Source: Rhodanobacter glycinis (GTDB lineage Bacteria > Pseudomonadota > Gammaproteobacteria > Xanthomonadales > Rhodanobacteraceae). From it: 64,000 nt of DNA. The stretch covers positions 259,912-323,911 of the forward strand of contig NZ_RCZB01000001.1 in assembly GCF_006438785.1 (NCBI RefSeq), read 5' to 3'. Below the pieces are notes generated by a model. The model was not told the DNA's origin, ran no database searches, and saw nothing but the letters and a program-made list of their open reading frames with translations. The position numbers and the translations under genes are program-made. Below, one piece after another: positions 7,174 through 14,198 of the stretch; position 1 is the first letter of the stretch, and each line of letters opens with the position of its first letter.

Positions 7174-7649
7174 TGATCCAGATCAAAGAAACCGGACCGT
7201 ACCGCGCAGCCCATGAAATCGCGGGAGTGATGATCGCACAGGGTGGCGAGTGGATCGTCAACGCGATTGACGACGAGGGCTACATCATGGCGCGGGTCGG
7301 TTCGCGTTACGCCGACATGTTGCAGCGTTCTGGATCGCCGTCACTGGTTGGGCCGTTCAACGCTAAGTGGAAACTGTCATTCATCGCTGGTGATTTGCGT
7401 GATGCTCAGCGGCTTGGCGGAGTAGTGGATACGCAGGCACCCGCCGATCAAGCAACCACGGTGAAGATGGCAAAGGTTCTACGCGATGGGCCGATGACGG
7501 TTGTCGCGGCGGCAAACATCCTTGGCCTGCATCAACGTACCGCGCTGACTGTTATCACGGGCCTCGTAAGGCGCGGCATGGCTAGGCGGACGGGCAAGGC
7601 GGTAACGGGGCGATCTGGCCGGAATCCTTGCTTGTATGAGGCTGCGTGA
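7173..7649 (+). CDS. Phage protein with C-terminal winged helix
   Basis: 158 residues. The N-terminal half (MIQIKETGPYRAAHEIAGVM) has no recognised fold. Residues 95-158 (VLRDGPMTVVAAANILGLHQ, then RRGMARRTGKAV) look like a winged helix-turn-helix, so DNA binding is likely. It is coupled to the upstream gene by TAATG and to the following nuclease gene by TGATG. Confidence 0.55.
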   Translation: MIQIKETGPYRAAHEIAGVMIAQGGEWIVNAIDDEGYIMARVGSRYADMLQRSGSPSLVGPFNAKWKLSFIAGDLRDAQRLGGVVDTQAPADQATTVKMAKVLRDGPMTVVAAANILGLHQRTALTVITGLVRRGMARRTGKAVTGRSGRNPCLYEAA

Positions 7650-7948
7650 TGATCCACCACCGCCGACGCGTGGACGAAAATCAAAAGTCGATTGTCGCGG
7701 CCCTGAAAGCCATCGGCGCATGCGTGCTTGACCTGTCCGGCTCGGGTGGCGGCGTGATGGATCTGCTTGTGATCTTCCGGGGCCGTGTGTGGATGATCGA
7801 GATTAAGAACCCAGCAAAGCCCAAGGCTGACCAGTCGCTGACGCCCGCACAGATTCGCGTGCATGCGGAGATAGGCAGGGCGGGCGGTGAGGTTCACATC
7901 ATTCGGGAAATTGACGAAGCCATTGCACTGATAACCAAGGGGTTGTGA
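7649..7948 (+). CDS. VRR-NUC-type nuclease
   Basis: 99 residues from MIHHRRRVDENQ. The PD-(D/E)xK signature of the VRR-NUC family is visible: GGGVMDLLVIFRGRVWMIEI with Asp and the E-x-K of IEIKNP, then a conserved Q (AQIRVHAEIGRAGG) and a VHIIREIDEAI end. Stand-alone VRR-NUC proteins are phage flap or Holliday-junction nucleases. It plays the part of Rap/RusA in this nin-like region. Confidence 0.78.
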   Translation: MIHHRRRVDENQKSIVAALKAIGACVLDLSGSGGGVMDLLVIFRGRVWMIEIKNPAKPKADQSLTPAQIRVHAEIGRAGGEVHIIREIDEAIALITKGL

Positions 7949-8235
7949 TGAACGAGAACAAGTTCAACATTCGTAAGCTTGCGCGGTGGCGTGAACAGTC
8001 CGAGGCGATGTTCAGGTCAATGGGGCTTCGTGAATCGCAATATGCCGATGACTTGGGCCGGCTTGCAGATCTAGGCACGGACAAGATTATCGCCAAGGCT
8101 TCGCAGTTTCTGTTCGACTTCAACGAGCATGGTGCGGAAGCGATGCGCGAGCGGTACGAATGCAAAAGCCTGACGACGCCGTATAACCACCGGACATTTG
8201 CGCTTGGGTTAATTTCCAAAAAAGTTACAGGGTAA
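7948..8235 (+). CDS. Hypothetical early phage protein
   Basis: 95 residues (MNENKFNIRKLARWREQSE...), helical and charged. The start overlaps the preceding stop. No family recognised. It is followed by a short hairpin that covers the ribosome-binding site of the next gene. Confidence 0.5.
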   Translation: MNENKFNIRKLARWREQSEAMFRSMGLRESQYADDLGRLADLGTDKIIAKASQFLFDFNEHGAEAMRERYECKSLTTPYNHRTFALGLISKKVTG

Positions 8236-8259
8236 TTGGACAAATAAGGGTTTCAATGT

Positions 8260-8282
8260 CTCAACCAAAAGAGGGTTGAGGC
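8260..8282 (+). promoter_or_regulatory. Hairpin sequestering the ribosome-binding site of the 8284 gene
   Basis: CTCAACC (8260-8266) pairs perfectly with GGTTGAG (8274-8280); the 3' arm contains most of the GAGG Shine-Dalgarno 2 nt before the ATG region. This is the only early-operon gene with a real upstream gap (48 nt), so its translation may be independently controlled. Confidence 0.4.
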
Positions 8283-8283
8283 A

Positions 8284-8838
8284 ATGCACGCACACACTCC
8301 GCCATTCACGCTTCCCGATGATGCTGCATCACGCAAGACAGTACCGATCGCATCCGGCCTGATCGACTATTTCCCGGATGCGTTGATAGCTGTAGCAGGC
8401 TTGTCGTTCATTGCCAACGCGCAGCACAACCCCGGTCAACACTTGCACTGGGATCGATCGAAGTCCACCGACCACGACGATTGCCTTATGCGGCACTTCA
8501 TGGCGCGCGGGACCATAGACACCGATAAGGTTCGCCATCGCACGAAGGTTGCATGGCGTGCATTGGCTGCGCTGCAGGAAGAGATCGAGCGTGATTACAC
8601 CGCGCCGTCATGGACTGACTCTATCCCCGCCGAATCCGCCTACCTCGCCAGCTTCAGCCCGAATGGTTCGCGCATTGCCACGGCTGCGGAAATCGACGCC
8701 ATGCGCGACTTGCTGAGCGCTGAAGAGTTGAAGGGCTTCGGCATCGGCGATGTTGACCATGTAGCCGCAAAGGCTTCATGTGTAGCCGATCCGAGACACC
8801 CGTTGCACCACATGACGCTGCCGGGGCGTGAGCTATGA
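8284..8838 (+). CDS. DUF5664-like protein (dATP/dGTP diphosphohydrolase N-domain family)
   Basis: 184 residues. The central block (PIASGLIDYFPDALIAVAGL, then ANAQHNPGQHLHWDRSKSTD and DCLMRHFMARGT) matches the phage DUF5664 domain, which databases name dATP/dGTP diphosphohydrolase N-terminal domain. The domain is associated with nucleotide metabolism of modified-base phages, but no PurZ or other base-modification enzyme is visible here. Function is therefore unproven. It overlaps the next small gene by 4 nt. Confidence 0.65.
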   Translation: MHAHTPPFTLPDDAASRKTVPIASGLIDYFPDALIAVAGLSFIANAQHNPGQHLHWDRSKSTDHDDCLMRHFMARGTIDTDKVRHRTKVAWRALAALQEEIERDYTAPSWTDSIPAESAYLASFSPNGSRIATAAEIDAMRDLLSAEELKGFGIGDVDHVAAKASCVADPRHPLHHMTLPGREL

Positions 8839-9014
8839 ACTTGGCAGCCTCTTTCATCGTATTCGTGTCTGTCATTCTTTTTTGTCTTGTGCTTCGTGGA
8901 ACGTGGGCACTCGCCGATCTGTTTGATAGACGGTTTGGCGGTAGTGCTGGACTTATTCCGTGGGCAGTAATTTTCTCCGTTTGGGCCGCATTTTTCGCCG
9001 GGTTGTGCAAATGA
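8835..9014 (+). CDS. Small two-helix membrane protein
   Basis: 59 residues starting MNLAASFIVFVSVILFCLVL; two hydrophobic segments (about 3-20 and 42-57) flank a basic loop with RRFGG. It overlaps both neighbours by 4 nt, which supports it as a real gene. Function unknown. Confidence 0.55.
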   Translation: MNLAASFIVFVSVILFCLVLRGTWALADLFDRRFGGSAGLIPWAVIFSVWAAFFAGLCK

Positions 9015-9967
9015 TCGCCCCCAAGTCCACCGCCCTCACCATGCTCGCCAACGGAACCAGCCAGCGCGAAGTAAGCCGAGTCACCGGCATATCGCGCAAG
9101 ACGCTCTATCGATGGGCTGAGACGTTTCCCAAGCCGGATACGGCGCCGCGTCGTCACTTTGTTTTGCCGGACACTCAATGCAAGCCCGGCGAGCCGCTGG
9201 ATAACCTGCGCTGGATCGGCAAGGCCATTCGCGAATATAAGCCTGACGTGGTTGTGCACATCGGCGATCACTGGGACTTTCCAAGCCTGTCCACGTACTC
9301 CGCTCCCGAGTCCGGCGCCATGGAAGGGCTACGCTACGAGGATGATCTAAAGGCTGGCAATGACGGCCTGAGCATCCTGCACAAGGCAATGGGCGCGTGG
9401 AATGGCAGGAAAGTCCTGCTGCGTGGCAACCACGAGAACCGCCTGACGCGCTACCTCGACCGCAATCCGAAACTGTCCGGCGCGATGGGCTTTCACCAGT
9501 TCAATGATCGTTCGCTTGGGTGGGAAGTGGTGGACTACCACTGCGGATCACCGGGGCAGATCACGATTGATGGAGTGATCTATGCCCACTACTTTTCGGC
9601 GGTCAACACCGGCCGCGCGATCGGCGGCACCGCGAACAACAAGCTAAACCACGTCGGCACGTCGTTTGTGCAGGGGCATGTACAGGGCTACGAGGTTGGA
9701 ACGAAACAGTACGCCACTGGCGTAGTCCGCAAGGGCATCGTGGCTGGCTCTGCCTACCTGCACGACGAGGACTACAAGGGCATGGCTAACAGCCACTGGC
9801 GCGGCGTGGTGGTGCTTAACGAAGTGCGCGACGGCACGTTCTGCGAGATGCCGCTAACGCTGGACTACCTCTGCCGCAAGTACGAGGGCATGAGCGTCGC
9901 CCGATACCTTCGCGAGCATTACGAGAACGCCGAGCATCGGTTTAGCTTGGCGAGGGCCGCCACATGA
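9011..9967 (+). CDS. Calcineurin-like metallophosphoesterase with N-terminal HTH
   Basis: 318 residues. The first 40 residues (STALTMLANGTSQREVSRVT, GISRKTLYRW) form a helix-turn-helix of the terminase-small/recombinase kind. The remainder is a metallophosphoesterase: LPDTQ, VVHIGDHWDF, LLRGNHENRLTRYLD and FVQGHVQG give the metal-binding D/H/N ligands. Phage members may act on phosphodiesters of DNA or nucleotides. The fusion of an HTH to the phosphatase fits DNA targeting. Start overlaps the membrane-protein stop by 4 nt. Confidence 0.8.
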   Translation: MIAPKSTALTMLANGTSQREVSRVTGISRKTLYRWAETFPKPDTAPRRHFVLPDTQCKPGEPLDNLRWIGKAIREYKPDVVVHIGDHWDFPSLSTYSAPESGAMEGLRYEDDLKAGNDGLSILHKAMGAWNGRKVLLRGNHENRLTRYLDRNPKLSGAMGFHQFNDRSLGWEVVDYHCGSPGQITIDGVIYAHYFSAVNTGRAIGGTANNKLNHVGTSFVQGHVQGYEVGTKQYATGVVRKGIVAGSAYLHDEDYKGMANSHWRGVVVLNEVRDGTFCEMPLTLDYLCRKYEGMSVARYLREHYENAEHRFSLARAAT

Positions 9968-10548
9968 CCGCCTTCACTGCTGCTGAAATCGTCGCCATGC
10001 TCAAGACCGTACACGAGCAGCGCGAGGACCCTGACGCCGACCAGCGTACTGCTGCGTACTGGTGGGGCCACTCTGACGCAAGCGTTGCGTGGTGGCTTTC
10101 GACGTGCCGCATGGTTGGATCGCATCCAGTCGCGCAATCACTGTATCTGGCAAACGTTGCCGAAGACATGAGCCAGCGCCGAGCCATCAAGGATTGGGCT
10201 TACGAGGTAGCTGCCAAGTTTGCCAGCGGCAAAGGCGTCGGCCCACGTCGCCGCAACCTTGTCGAGAGCTACCGGACAGACTGGGGCCATCAAGCAGCGC
10301 GTGACGGCGTGTTCATGGCCCTTTGGGGCGATCTTGAGGATGTGCCGGGCATCACGTCACGTTGCGAGCGGTTCGGCTGTGGCAAGCAGGCGTATCAGCG
10401 GGTGAGGGATGAGGTGTGCAGTCAGGCGAAAGACCTGATTGCGGGATTCCGCGCCGACATGGAGCAGTGCCGAACCGGACAGTTCAATCGCTGGTTCACG
10501 CAGCGGTGGGAGGATGCGACCGGGCGCACTTGGCCGCAACGAATCTAA
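9964..10548 (+). CDS. Last gene of early operon; antiterminator-Q candidate by position
   Basis: 194 residues. The C-terminal half (RCERFGCGKQAYQRVRDEVC and SQAKDLIAGFRADMEQC) carries several cysteines and a helical segment. No family is recognised with certainty. The size and position, at the end of the early operon before a long untranslated region and the lysis cassette, match lambdoid late antiterminators (Q), but the sequence does not show a Q motif I can name. Confidence 0.5.
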   Translation: MTAFTAAEIVAMLKTVHEQREDPDADQRTAAYWWGHSDASVAWWLSTCRMVGSHPVAQSLYLANVAEDMSQRRAIKDWAYEVAAKFASGKGVGPRRRNLVESYRTDWGHQAARDGVFMALWGDLEDVPGITSRCERFGCGKQAYQRVRDEVCSQAKDLIAGFRADMEQCRTGQFNRWFTQRWEDATGRTWPQRI

Positions 10549-10571
10549 GTGGGACGGCAATACCTGACGCA

Positions 10572-10600
10572 TTGGTATGCTGTTTCTAAGGATAGTAAAT
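10572..10600 (+). promoter_or_regulatory. Weak candidate late promoter
   Basis: TTGGTA (10572-10577) is followed after 15-18 bp by an AT-rich TAGTAAAT block (10593-10600). A start about 7 nt further on would lie just before the first stem of the structured region. The match to consensus is poor, so this is tentative. Confidence 0.25.
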
Positions 10601-10611
10601 CCACAAATTTT

Positions 10612-10983
10612 GCCGCCCGGCCTCTACCGAAATCTCCCGAAGCCTCGCAAGGCCGGCAAGCTCGAACGGGCGGCGATTCATTTTCGACGGCAGTCACGAC
10701 GATAGCGCGGACTGAAAAGGTGCGCTCACAGGCCTCCGTTCCGTTGATTCACCTTTGGGGAATGCACGTACACACGATCACGGTTAGCTGCCGTGGTGAC
10801 CTCCGGAGTCCGCTGAGCCGACGTTAAGGTCGAAACCGGACGTGCATAAGGGCTAGCGCGGCCCGTCTCCCCAAATCATATTGCGGCAGTGCGAGAGGGG
10901 AACCTGAAATGGTTCATCCTGATTGGCGGATTGGCACGACTCACTCTTTCCGTTAGATGAAACTGATCTACCGCAGACCGCCG
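10612..10983 (+). ncRNA. Candidate structured RNA between early and late regions
   Basis: Between genes at 10548 and 11073 there is no convincing coding frame, but there are many perfect inverted repeats: GCCGCCCG/CGGGCGGC (10612-10619, 10667-10674) enclosing GCCT/AGGC; CAGTC/GACTG (10691, 10710); AAAGGTG/CACCTTT (10716, 10750); TTTGGGGA/TCCCCAAA (10754, 10868) stacked on ATGCACGT/ACGTGCAT (10762, 10840), which enclose CACGG/CCGTG; GGGC/GCCC (10850, 10861); GAACC/GGTTC (10900, 10911); TAGAT/ATCTA (10954, 10966). The nesting gives a multibranch fold. It could be a late leader, an antitermination site or an independent phage RNA. The strand is assumed from the flanking genes. Confidence 0.5.
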
Positions 10984-11072
10984 AGAGGCAGTCAACGCCG
11001 CCGTGGGGCGCTATCCCGGACTGAATTCAGCACCGTTATACGTACCCGCATCCGTTTCTAGGATAACCAGCC

Positions 11073-11216
11073 ATGACCGACGAACCCAGCATTGCCGAGG
11101 TCGATTCTGAGCAGTCACTGGCGCGCATCTTCGGCAGCTATGCCGATTACGTGAAGTCCTTACCCGAAAGGAAGTGGACGCACGGCGATGGTGGCTGGAC
11201 GAGTGAGCCGCGATGA
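11073..11216 (+). CDS. Small acidic phage protein
   Basis: 47 residues from MTDEPSIAEVDSEQ, acidic at the start and tryptophan/glycine-rich at the end (WTHGDGGWTSEPR). The stop overlaps the next gene (ATGA), which also starts MTDEPE, suggesting paired small genes. Function unknown. Confidence 0.5.
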   Translation: MTDEPSIAEVDSEQSLARIFGSYADYVKSLPERKWTHGDGGWTSEPR

Positions 11217-11467
11217 CCGATGAGCCCGAGGACGAAGCAATCGACCTTGGTGATATCGAGGTTGAGCTTGACGGCGATTCCGAATACGTCGAGTGCGAGA
11301 AGGGCCAGATCATCTTCCCGCATGGCTGTGCTTGGTACGCCGACGCGCACGGCTTCAACGCCCTGTTCGTGGAGTACAAGACTGGCGCCATCACGGGTGA
11401 GGACAACTCGACCGGCCTGATGCGCTCGCCAAGCCGTAAGCCCGGTCAAGTGACGGCCATCAAGTAA
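11213..11467 (+). CDS. Small acidic phage protein
   Basis: 84 residues, very acidic in the first 30 (EDEAIDLGDIEVELDGDSE), then a more hydrophobic body (IIFPHGCAWYADAHGFNAL). It resembles small phage proteins of unknown role upstream of holins. It is coupled to the upstream gene and followed by the lysis cassette. Confidence 0.55.
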   Translation: MTDEPEDEAIDLGDIEVELDGDSEYVECEKGQIIFPHGCAWYADAHGFNALFVEYKTGAITGEDNSTGLMRSPSRKPGQVTAIK

Positions 11468-11507
11468 CCCAACCGGCCCGCATTGGCGGCCATAGACAGG
11501 AACGCCA

Positions 11508-11723
11508 ATGCAGATCCCGCAAGACGTACAGACAGAGTTGGCGAAAGCCTCACCATCCATTGGGGCCGCAGCCTTGACCATTTTTGGCGTGTCCCTTCCT
11601 GACGTTGTGCAGATTGCCGCGCTTGTCTACACCATGGGCCTGATCGCGCAGCAGATTTACCGACTGTCGCGATGGCTGAAGCACCGTCACGACGACGAAT
11701 ACCCGCCCGATGCCAGCTGCTAA
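11508..11723 (+). CDS. Holin-like membrane protein
   Basis: 71 residues. A central hydrophobic stretch (about 20-50, IGAAALTIFGVSLPDVVQIA and ALVYTMGLIA) can form one or two membrane helices, followed by a short charged tail (RWLKHRHDDEY), the usual holin design. The gene overlaps the endolysin start by 14 nt. Holin assignment rests on size, hydrophobic pattern and position. Confidence 0.65.
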   Translation: MQIPQDVQTELAKASPSIGAAALTIFGVSLPDVVQIAALVYTMGLIAQQIYRLSRWLKHRHDDEYPPDASC

Positions 11724-12180
11724 AGGTAAGTCCGGCATTGCGCTGGGTGCCTTGCTGATGGTTGCCGCTCCCCTGATTATCCATTACGAGGGCAACGTCC
11801 CGCATACCTACGCCGACGTGAATGGCGTGGCGACCGTCTGTGCTGGCGAGACTGGCCCTGACGTGAAGTGGGGCATGAAGCTCACGATGGAGCAATGCCT
11901 TGCGCGCCTGGACAAGCGCCTAGCCATCGAATGGGGCAAGTTCGAGCCGTGTATTCATCGGCCGATCACGATCAATCAAGCCGCTGCGCTGGCGAGCTGG
12001 GAATGGAACGTGGGCGTCACTGCCGCGTGTCACTCATCGCTGGTGCGCAAGCTCAATGAAGGCCAGCCGCCCGCTGTCTGGTGTGGCGATCTGTTGCGAT
12101 GGACGTATAGCGGCGGACGGAAGCTCAAGGGATTGGTAGCACGCAGGCAGGGCGAGTACGCGCTGTGTGTGCAGCCATGA
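11710..12180 (+). CDS. Endolysin, GH24 lysozyme with signal-anchor N-terminus
   Basis: 156 residues. An N-terminal hydrophobic segment (about 9-24, ALGALLMVAAPLIIHY) without a cleavage motif suggests a SAR (signal-arrest-release) endolysin. The GH24 catalytic triad follows: Glu in HYEG, Asp in YADVNG and Thr in CAGET (E-8aa-D-spacing typical of P21/P1 lysozymes). It cleaves peptidoglycan glycan strands. No in-frame TAG, unlike most virion genes downstream of the CTA tRNA. Confidence 0.9.
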   Translation: MPAAKGKSGIALGALLMVAAPLIIHYEGNVPHTYADVNGVATVCAGETGPDVKWGMKLTMEQCLARLDKRLAIEWGKFEPCIHRPITINQAAALASWEWNVGVTAACHSSLVRKLNEGQPPAVWCGDLLRWTYSGGRKLKGLVARRQGEYALCVQP

Positions 12181-12365
12181 CCAACTGGTTTCTACACTCC
12201 AAATTCAAACTGGCCTGTGCCGCATTCCTTGCGGGGCTGGGTCTGCTTATCGCCCACATACTCACATCTGAGCAATGGGTGAGCTTCACCACATGGACGC
12301 TGGGCCTTTACTTCGGGTCGAGCGTTGCCGATTCCGCCGTAGCCAAGAAACCCACGGATAGCTGA
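12177..12365 (+). CDS. Second holin-like small membrane protein
   Basis: 62 residues (MTNWFLHSKFKLACAAFLAG...). Two hydrophobic segments (about 10-28 and 36-52) with a charged C-terminus resemble a pinholin or antiholin. Two holin-like genes around a SAR endolysin occur in other lambdoid phages. It overlaps the endolysin stop by 4 nt. Confidence 0.6.
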   Translation: MTNWFLHSKFKLACAAFLAGLGLLIAHILTSEQWVSFTTWTLGLYFGSSVADSAVAKKPTDS

Positions 12366-12368
12366 CCC

Positions 12369-12947
12369 ATGCGCATCCTCGCCGCCCTACTGTGTGTGGG
12401 GCTGTCGGGTTGTATCAGCCCTATGGCGCGGGTGCATAAGGCAACCGTACTGCTGACGATAGATAACGGTACATGCAGCGGAACGATTATCGGGCCTCAT
12501 GCCATCCTGACGGCAGAACACTGCCTGACCAGGACTAAGACTCTCGCCGTCGATAGTGTTCCCGTTGAAGTGCTGAGCGTTGTTCTGGATCACCGCGACC
12601 ACGCCATTGTTCGCGTTCTGACCACATATAAGCACTGGGTGGAGGTAAAGCCCGAGGTATATCAGGGCGAAGAGATTTTCAATCTCGGCAATCCCGGCAA
12701 TCTGCGCGACATGTACCGGCATGGGTACGTATCGGGCTATGCAGTCATCGCCGGACAGATGCTCTACATCCTCGACTACAACGGCTATTTTGGTGATAGC
12801 GGCAGCGGTATTTTCAGCATGGACGGCAAGCTAGTCGCCGTTACCTCAGTGCTTGATCTGCAGCTCAGCCCGAACGGATTCATAAAGGTCATGGGCGCCT
12901 TCCCGCTGATGTTCACCAAGACGCAGTTGGACGAGGTGACGCGATGA
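12369..12947 (+). CDS. Phage-encoded trypsin-like serine protease lipoprotein
   Basis: 192 residues. The N-terminal lipoprotein signal LLCVGLSGC places the mature protein in the periplasm attached to a membrane. The chymotrypsin-fold triad is visible: His in LTAEHC, Asp in DHRDHAIV and Ser in YFGDSGSGIF. Two cysteines (GTCSG and EHC) probably form the standard disulphide. It lies inside the lysis cassette between a holin-like gene and Rz, an unusual location; a role in envelope disruption or phage exclusion is possible. Confidence 0.8.
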   Translation: MRILAALLCVGLSGCISPMARVHKATVLLTIDNGTCSGTIIGPHAILTAEHCLTRTKTLAVDSVPVEVLSVVLDHRDHAIVRVLTTYKHWVEVKPEVYQGEEIFNLGNPGNLRDMYRHGYVSGYAVIAGQMLYILDYNGYFGDSGSGIFSMDGKLVAVTSVLDLQLSPNGFIKVMGAFPLMFTKTQLDEVTR

Positions 12948-13408
12948 CCCGACTGTATGCCTATGGGGCTGCACTGATCCTGATACTTTACGGTTTTTGG
13001 TACTACGGCCACACGCGTTACGAGGCGGGTAAGGCCAAGGGCGACGCCAACGTTGCCGCCATCGTGGCGCGTGACGCCAACGAACTTATCGAGCAGAAGG
13101 CTGTTGCTGCCGCTATAGAGAAGCGCCAGGAAGCTGTAACCGCTGCCGCCGAACGCCAGATGATGCAGGACAACGCCAATGCCGTACAAAAGTACAAAGA
13201 CACTATTGCTGCTTTGCGTGCTGGCACTGTCAGGCTGCGCCACCAGTGGACATGTCCGGGTGTACCCGCAGCCGCAGCCAGTGCCGGCAAGCCTGATGCA
13301 GACACCGCATTACGAGAGCAAGGCGCGGCAGATCTTATTCGACTCGCCGCAGACGCTGACGCCCAAATCAGGGCACTCCAAGCCGTATTGATGGGTGAGC
13401 GGAAATGA
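12944..13408 (+). CDS. Rz-like inner-membrane spanin
   Basis: 154 residues: one N-terminal membrane anchor (about 5-20, YAYGAALILILYGFWYYG), then a long alanine/glutamate-rich coiled coil to about residue 95, typical of Rz i-spanins. It carries the o-spanin gene in the +1 frame at 13179-13391, the classic nested Rz/Rz1 arrangement. The complex fuses inner and outer membranes at the last lysis step. Confidence 0.85.
   Translation: MTRLYAYGAALILILYGFWYYGHTRYEAGKAKGDANVAAIVARDANELIEQKAVAAAIEKRQEAVTAAAERQMMQDNANAVQKYKDTIAALRAGTVRLRHQWTCPGVPAAAASAGKPDADTALREQGAADLIRLAADADAQIRALQAVLMGERK
13179..13391 (+). CDS. Rz1-like outer-membrane lipoprotein spanin (nested in Rz)
   Basis: 70 residues wholly within the Rz-like gene in another frame. 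The signal peptide ends in the lipobox ALSGC, followed by a proline-rich short mature part (VYPQPQPVPASL), the hallmark of Rz1. It would bind the C-terminus of the Rz-like protein across the periplasm. Stop is TGA. Confidence 0.82.
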   Translation: MPYKSTKTLLLLCVLALSGCATSGHVRVYPQPQPVPASLMQTPHYESKARQILFDSPQTLTPKSGHSKPY

Positions 13409-13533
13409 CCCTACTGCACATCCTCGGCGCGCTGATCTTCATTGCTGGATGGATCGCACTGGGTGCGCTGATCTGGACGCGTGAGAGCGAAGAGCCGGTT
13501 AAGCCGCCCACTGTGCCGAAGTCTCATGACTGA
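13405..13533 (+). CDS. Small single-pass membrane protein
   Basis: 42 residues starting MTLLHILGALIFIAGWIALG, one membrane helix and a short polar tail ending PTVPKSHD. The start overlaps the Rz stop (ATGA) and the end overlaps the next start. Function unknown. Confidence 0.45.
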   Translation: MTLLHILGALIFIAGWIALGALIWTRESEEPVKPPTVPKSHD

Positions 13534-13675
13534 CGACGAACTGACCGATCAGGCGGCGGCTGACCTCATCCGCTGCTACGTGAAGCAGAACGTCATGGCA
13601 ATGCTGATCCGGGCCGCGCTGCTTAGGGCTGCGGCTAAGTCGCTGGACGACCCGGCTAGCAAGTTACTCCATTGA
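13526..13675 (+). CDS. Small hypothetical phage protein
   Basis: 49 residues from MTDDELTDQAAADLIR, helical. The start lies within the last codons of the upstream membrane gene. No family recognised. Confidence 0.45.
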   Translation: MTDDELTDQAAADLIRCYVKQNVMAMLIRAALLRAAAKSLDDPASKLLH

Positions 13676-13687
13676 GTGGTAATCGCC

Positions 13688-13849
13688 ATGACCGCTAGAG
13701 CAGTCACCGCAAAGGAGTTGCGCTTAGCTGCCTTGGACATGCTGAGAAAATGCTGTCCGGCATTAGGCATAGACATTACCGAGTCCGACATTCAGGCGAT
13801 AGACCGCGCCTTCCCGCTTAAAGACGAAGAGATGAATACCAATGACTGA
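13688..13849 (+). CDS. Small hypothetical phage protein
   Basis: 53 residues (MTARAVTAKELRLAALDMLR...), helical with a CC pair. The stop overlaps the start of the following gene by 8 nt. No family recognised. Confidence 0.4.
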   Translation: MTARAVTAKELRLAALDMLRKCCPALGIDITESDIQAIDRAFPLKDEEMNTND

Positions 13850-14048
13850 CGAAGTAGAACAGGTTGTACCAGCAGTTGAGGCCGAAGCGGTTGTTGAGCA
13901 AGCCCCCGCTGTAGCTGAGCCAGTGTCACCCGCAGTAAGTGCGGCAACCTCGCATGTCTATGGGCTTATTGAGCATCTCAAGTCTGAGTTTCTGGTGCTT
14001 GAGGAAAAGTTCAACAAGGCCATTGCGGATCTGCGCTCGCACCTGTGA
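13842..14048 (+). CDS. Small acidic coiled-coil phage protein
   Basis: 68 residues: a low-complexity Val/Ala/Glu/Pro half followed by a helix (LIEHLKSEFLVLEEKFNKAI). Last gene before the CTA tRNA; ends in TGA. Similar small proteins often precede terminase genes but their role is not known. Confidence 0.45.
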   Translation: MTDEVEQVVPAVEAEAVVEQAPAVAEPVSPAVSAATSHVYGLIEHLKSEFLVLEEKFNKAIADLRSHL

Positions 14049-14057
14049 ATGATTTGA

Positions 14058-14132
14058 TGCGGGCTAGCACAAGTGGTAGTGCAGGCGGCTCTAACCCGTC
14101 GTATGTAGGTTCGAATCCTACGCTCGCCGCCA
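14058..14132 (+). tRNA. Suppressor tRNA, anticodon CTA (probable tRNA-Gln reading UAG)
   Basis: 75 nt including encoded CCA. Acceptor TGCGGGC/GCTCGCC (14058-14064, 14122-14128) pairs at positions 2-7 with U1:C72 unpaired. The D-stem is GCAC/GTGC with GG in the loop. The anticodon stem GGCGG/CCGTC (14084-14088, 14096-14100) carries loop CTCTAAC with anticodon CTA at 14091-14093. A 4-nt variable loop precedes T-arm GTAGG-TTCGAAT-CCTAC; discriminator G73. Weak 1-72 pair, G2:C71, G10, U35, A37 and G73 agree with known glutaminyl-tRNA synthetase determinants. It lies 67 nt upstream of the terminase genes, at the head of the module that uses in-frame TAG. Confidence 0.9.
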
Positions 14133-14198
14133 CCTTCCGTGGACTGCGCTAGAAGTACCCGTAGTCTACAGTATCATCGCAAACTGAGACGCTGTGTC

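Noticed and set aside
8284..8838. Evidence for 2-aminoadenine (Z) DNA from the DUF5664-like gene
   Set aside because: No PurZ, DatZ-type HD phosphohydrolase or special polymerase is visible, so the inference is unsupported.
10612..10983. Group I or II intron or known riboswitch
   Set aside because: It does not interrupt a gene and I see no catalytic-core or domain V motif or known aptamer consensus.
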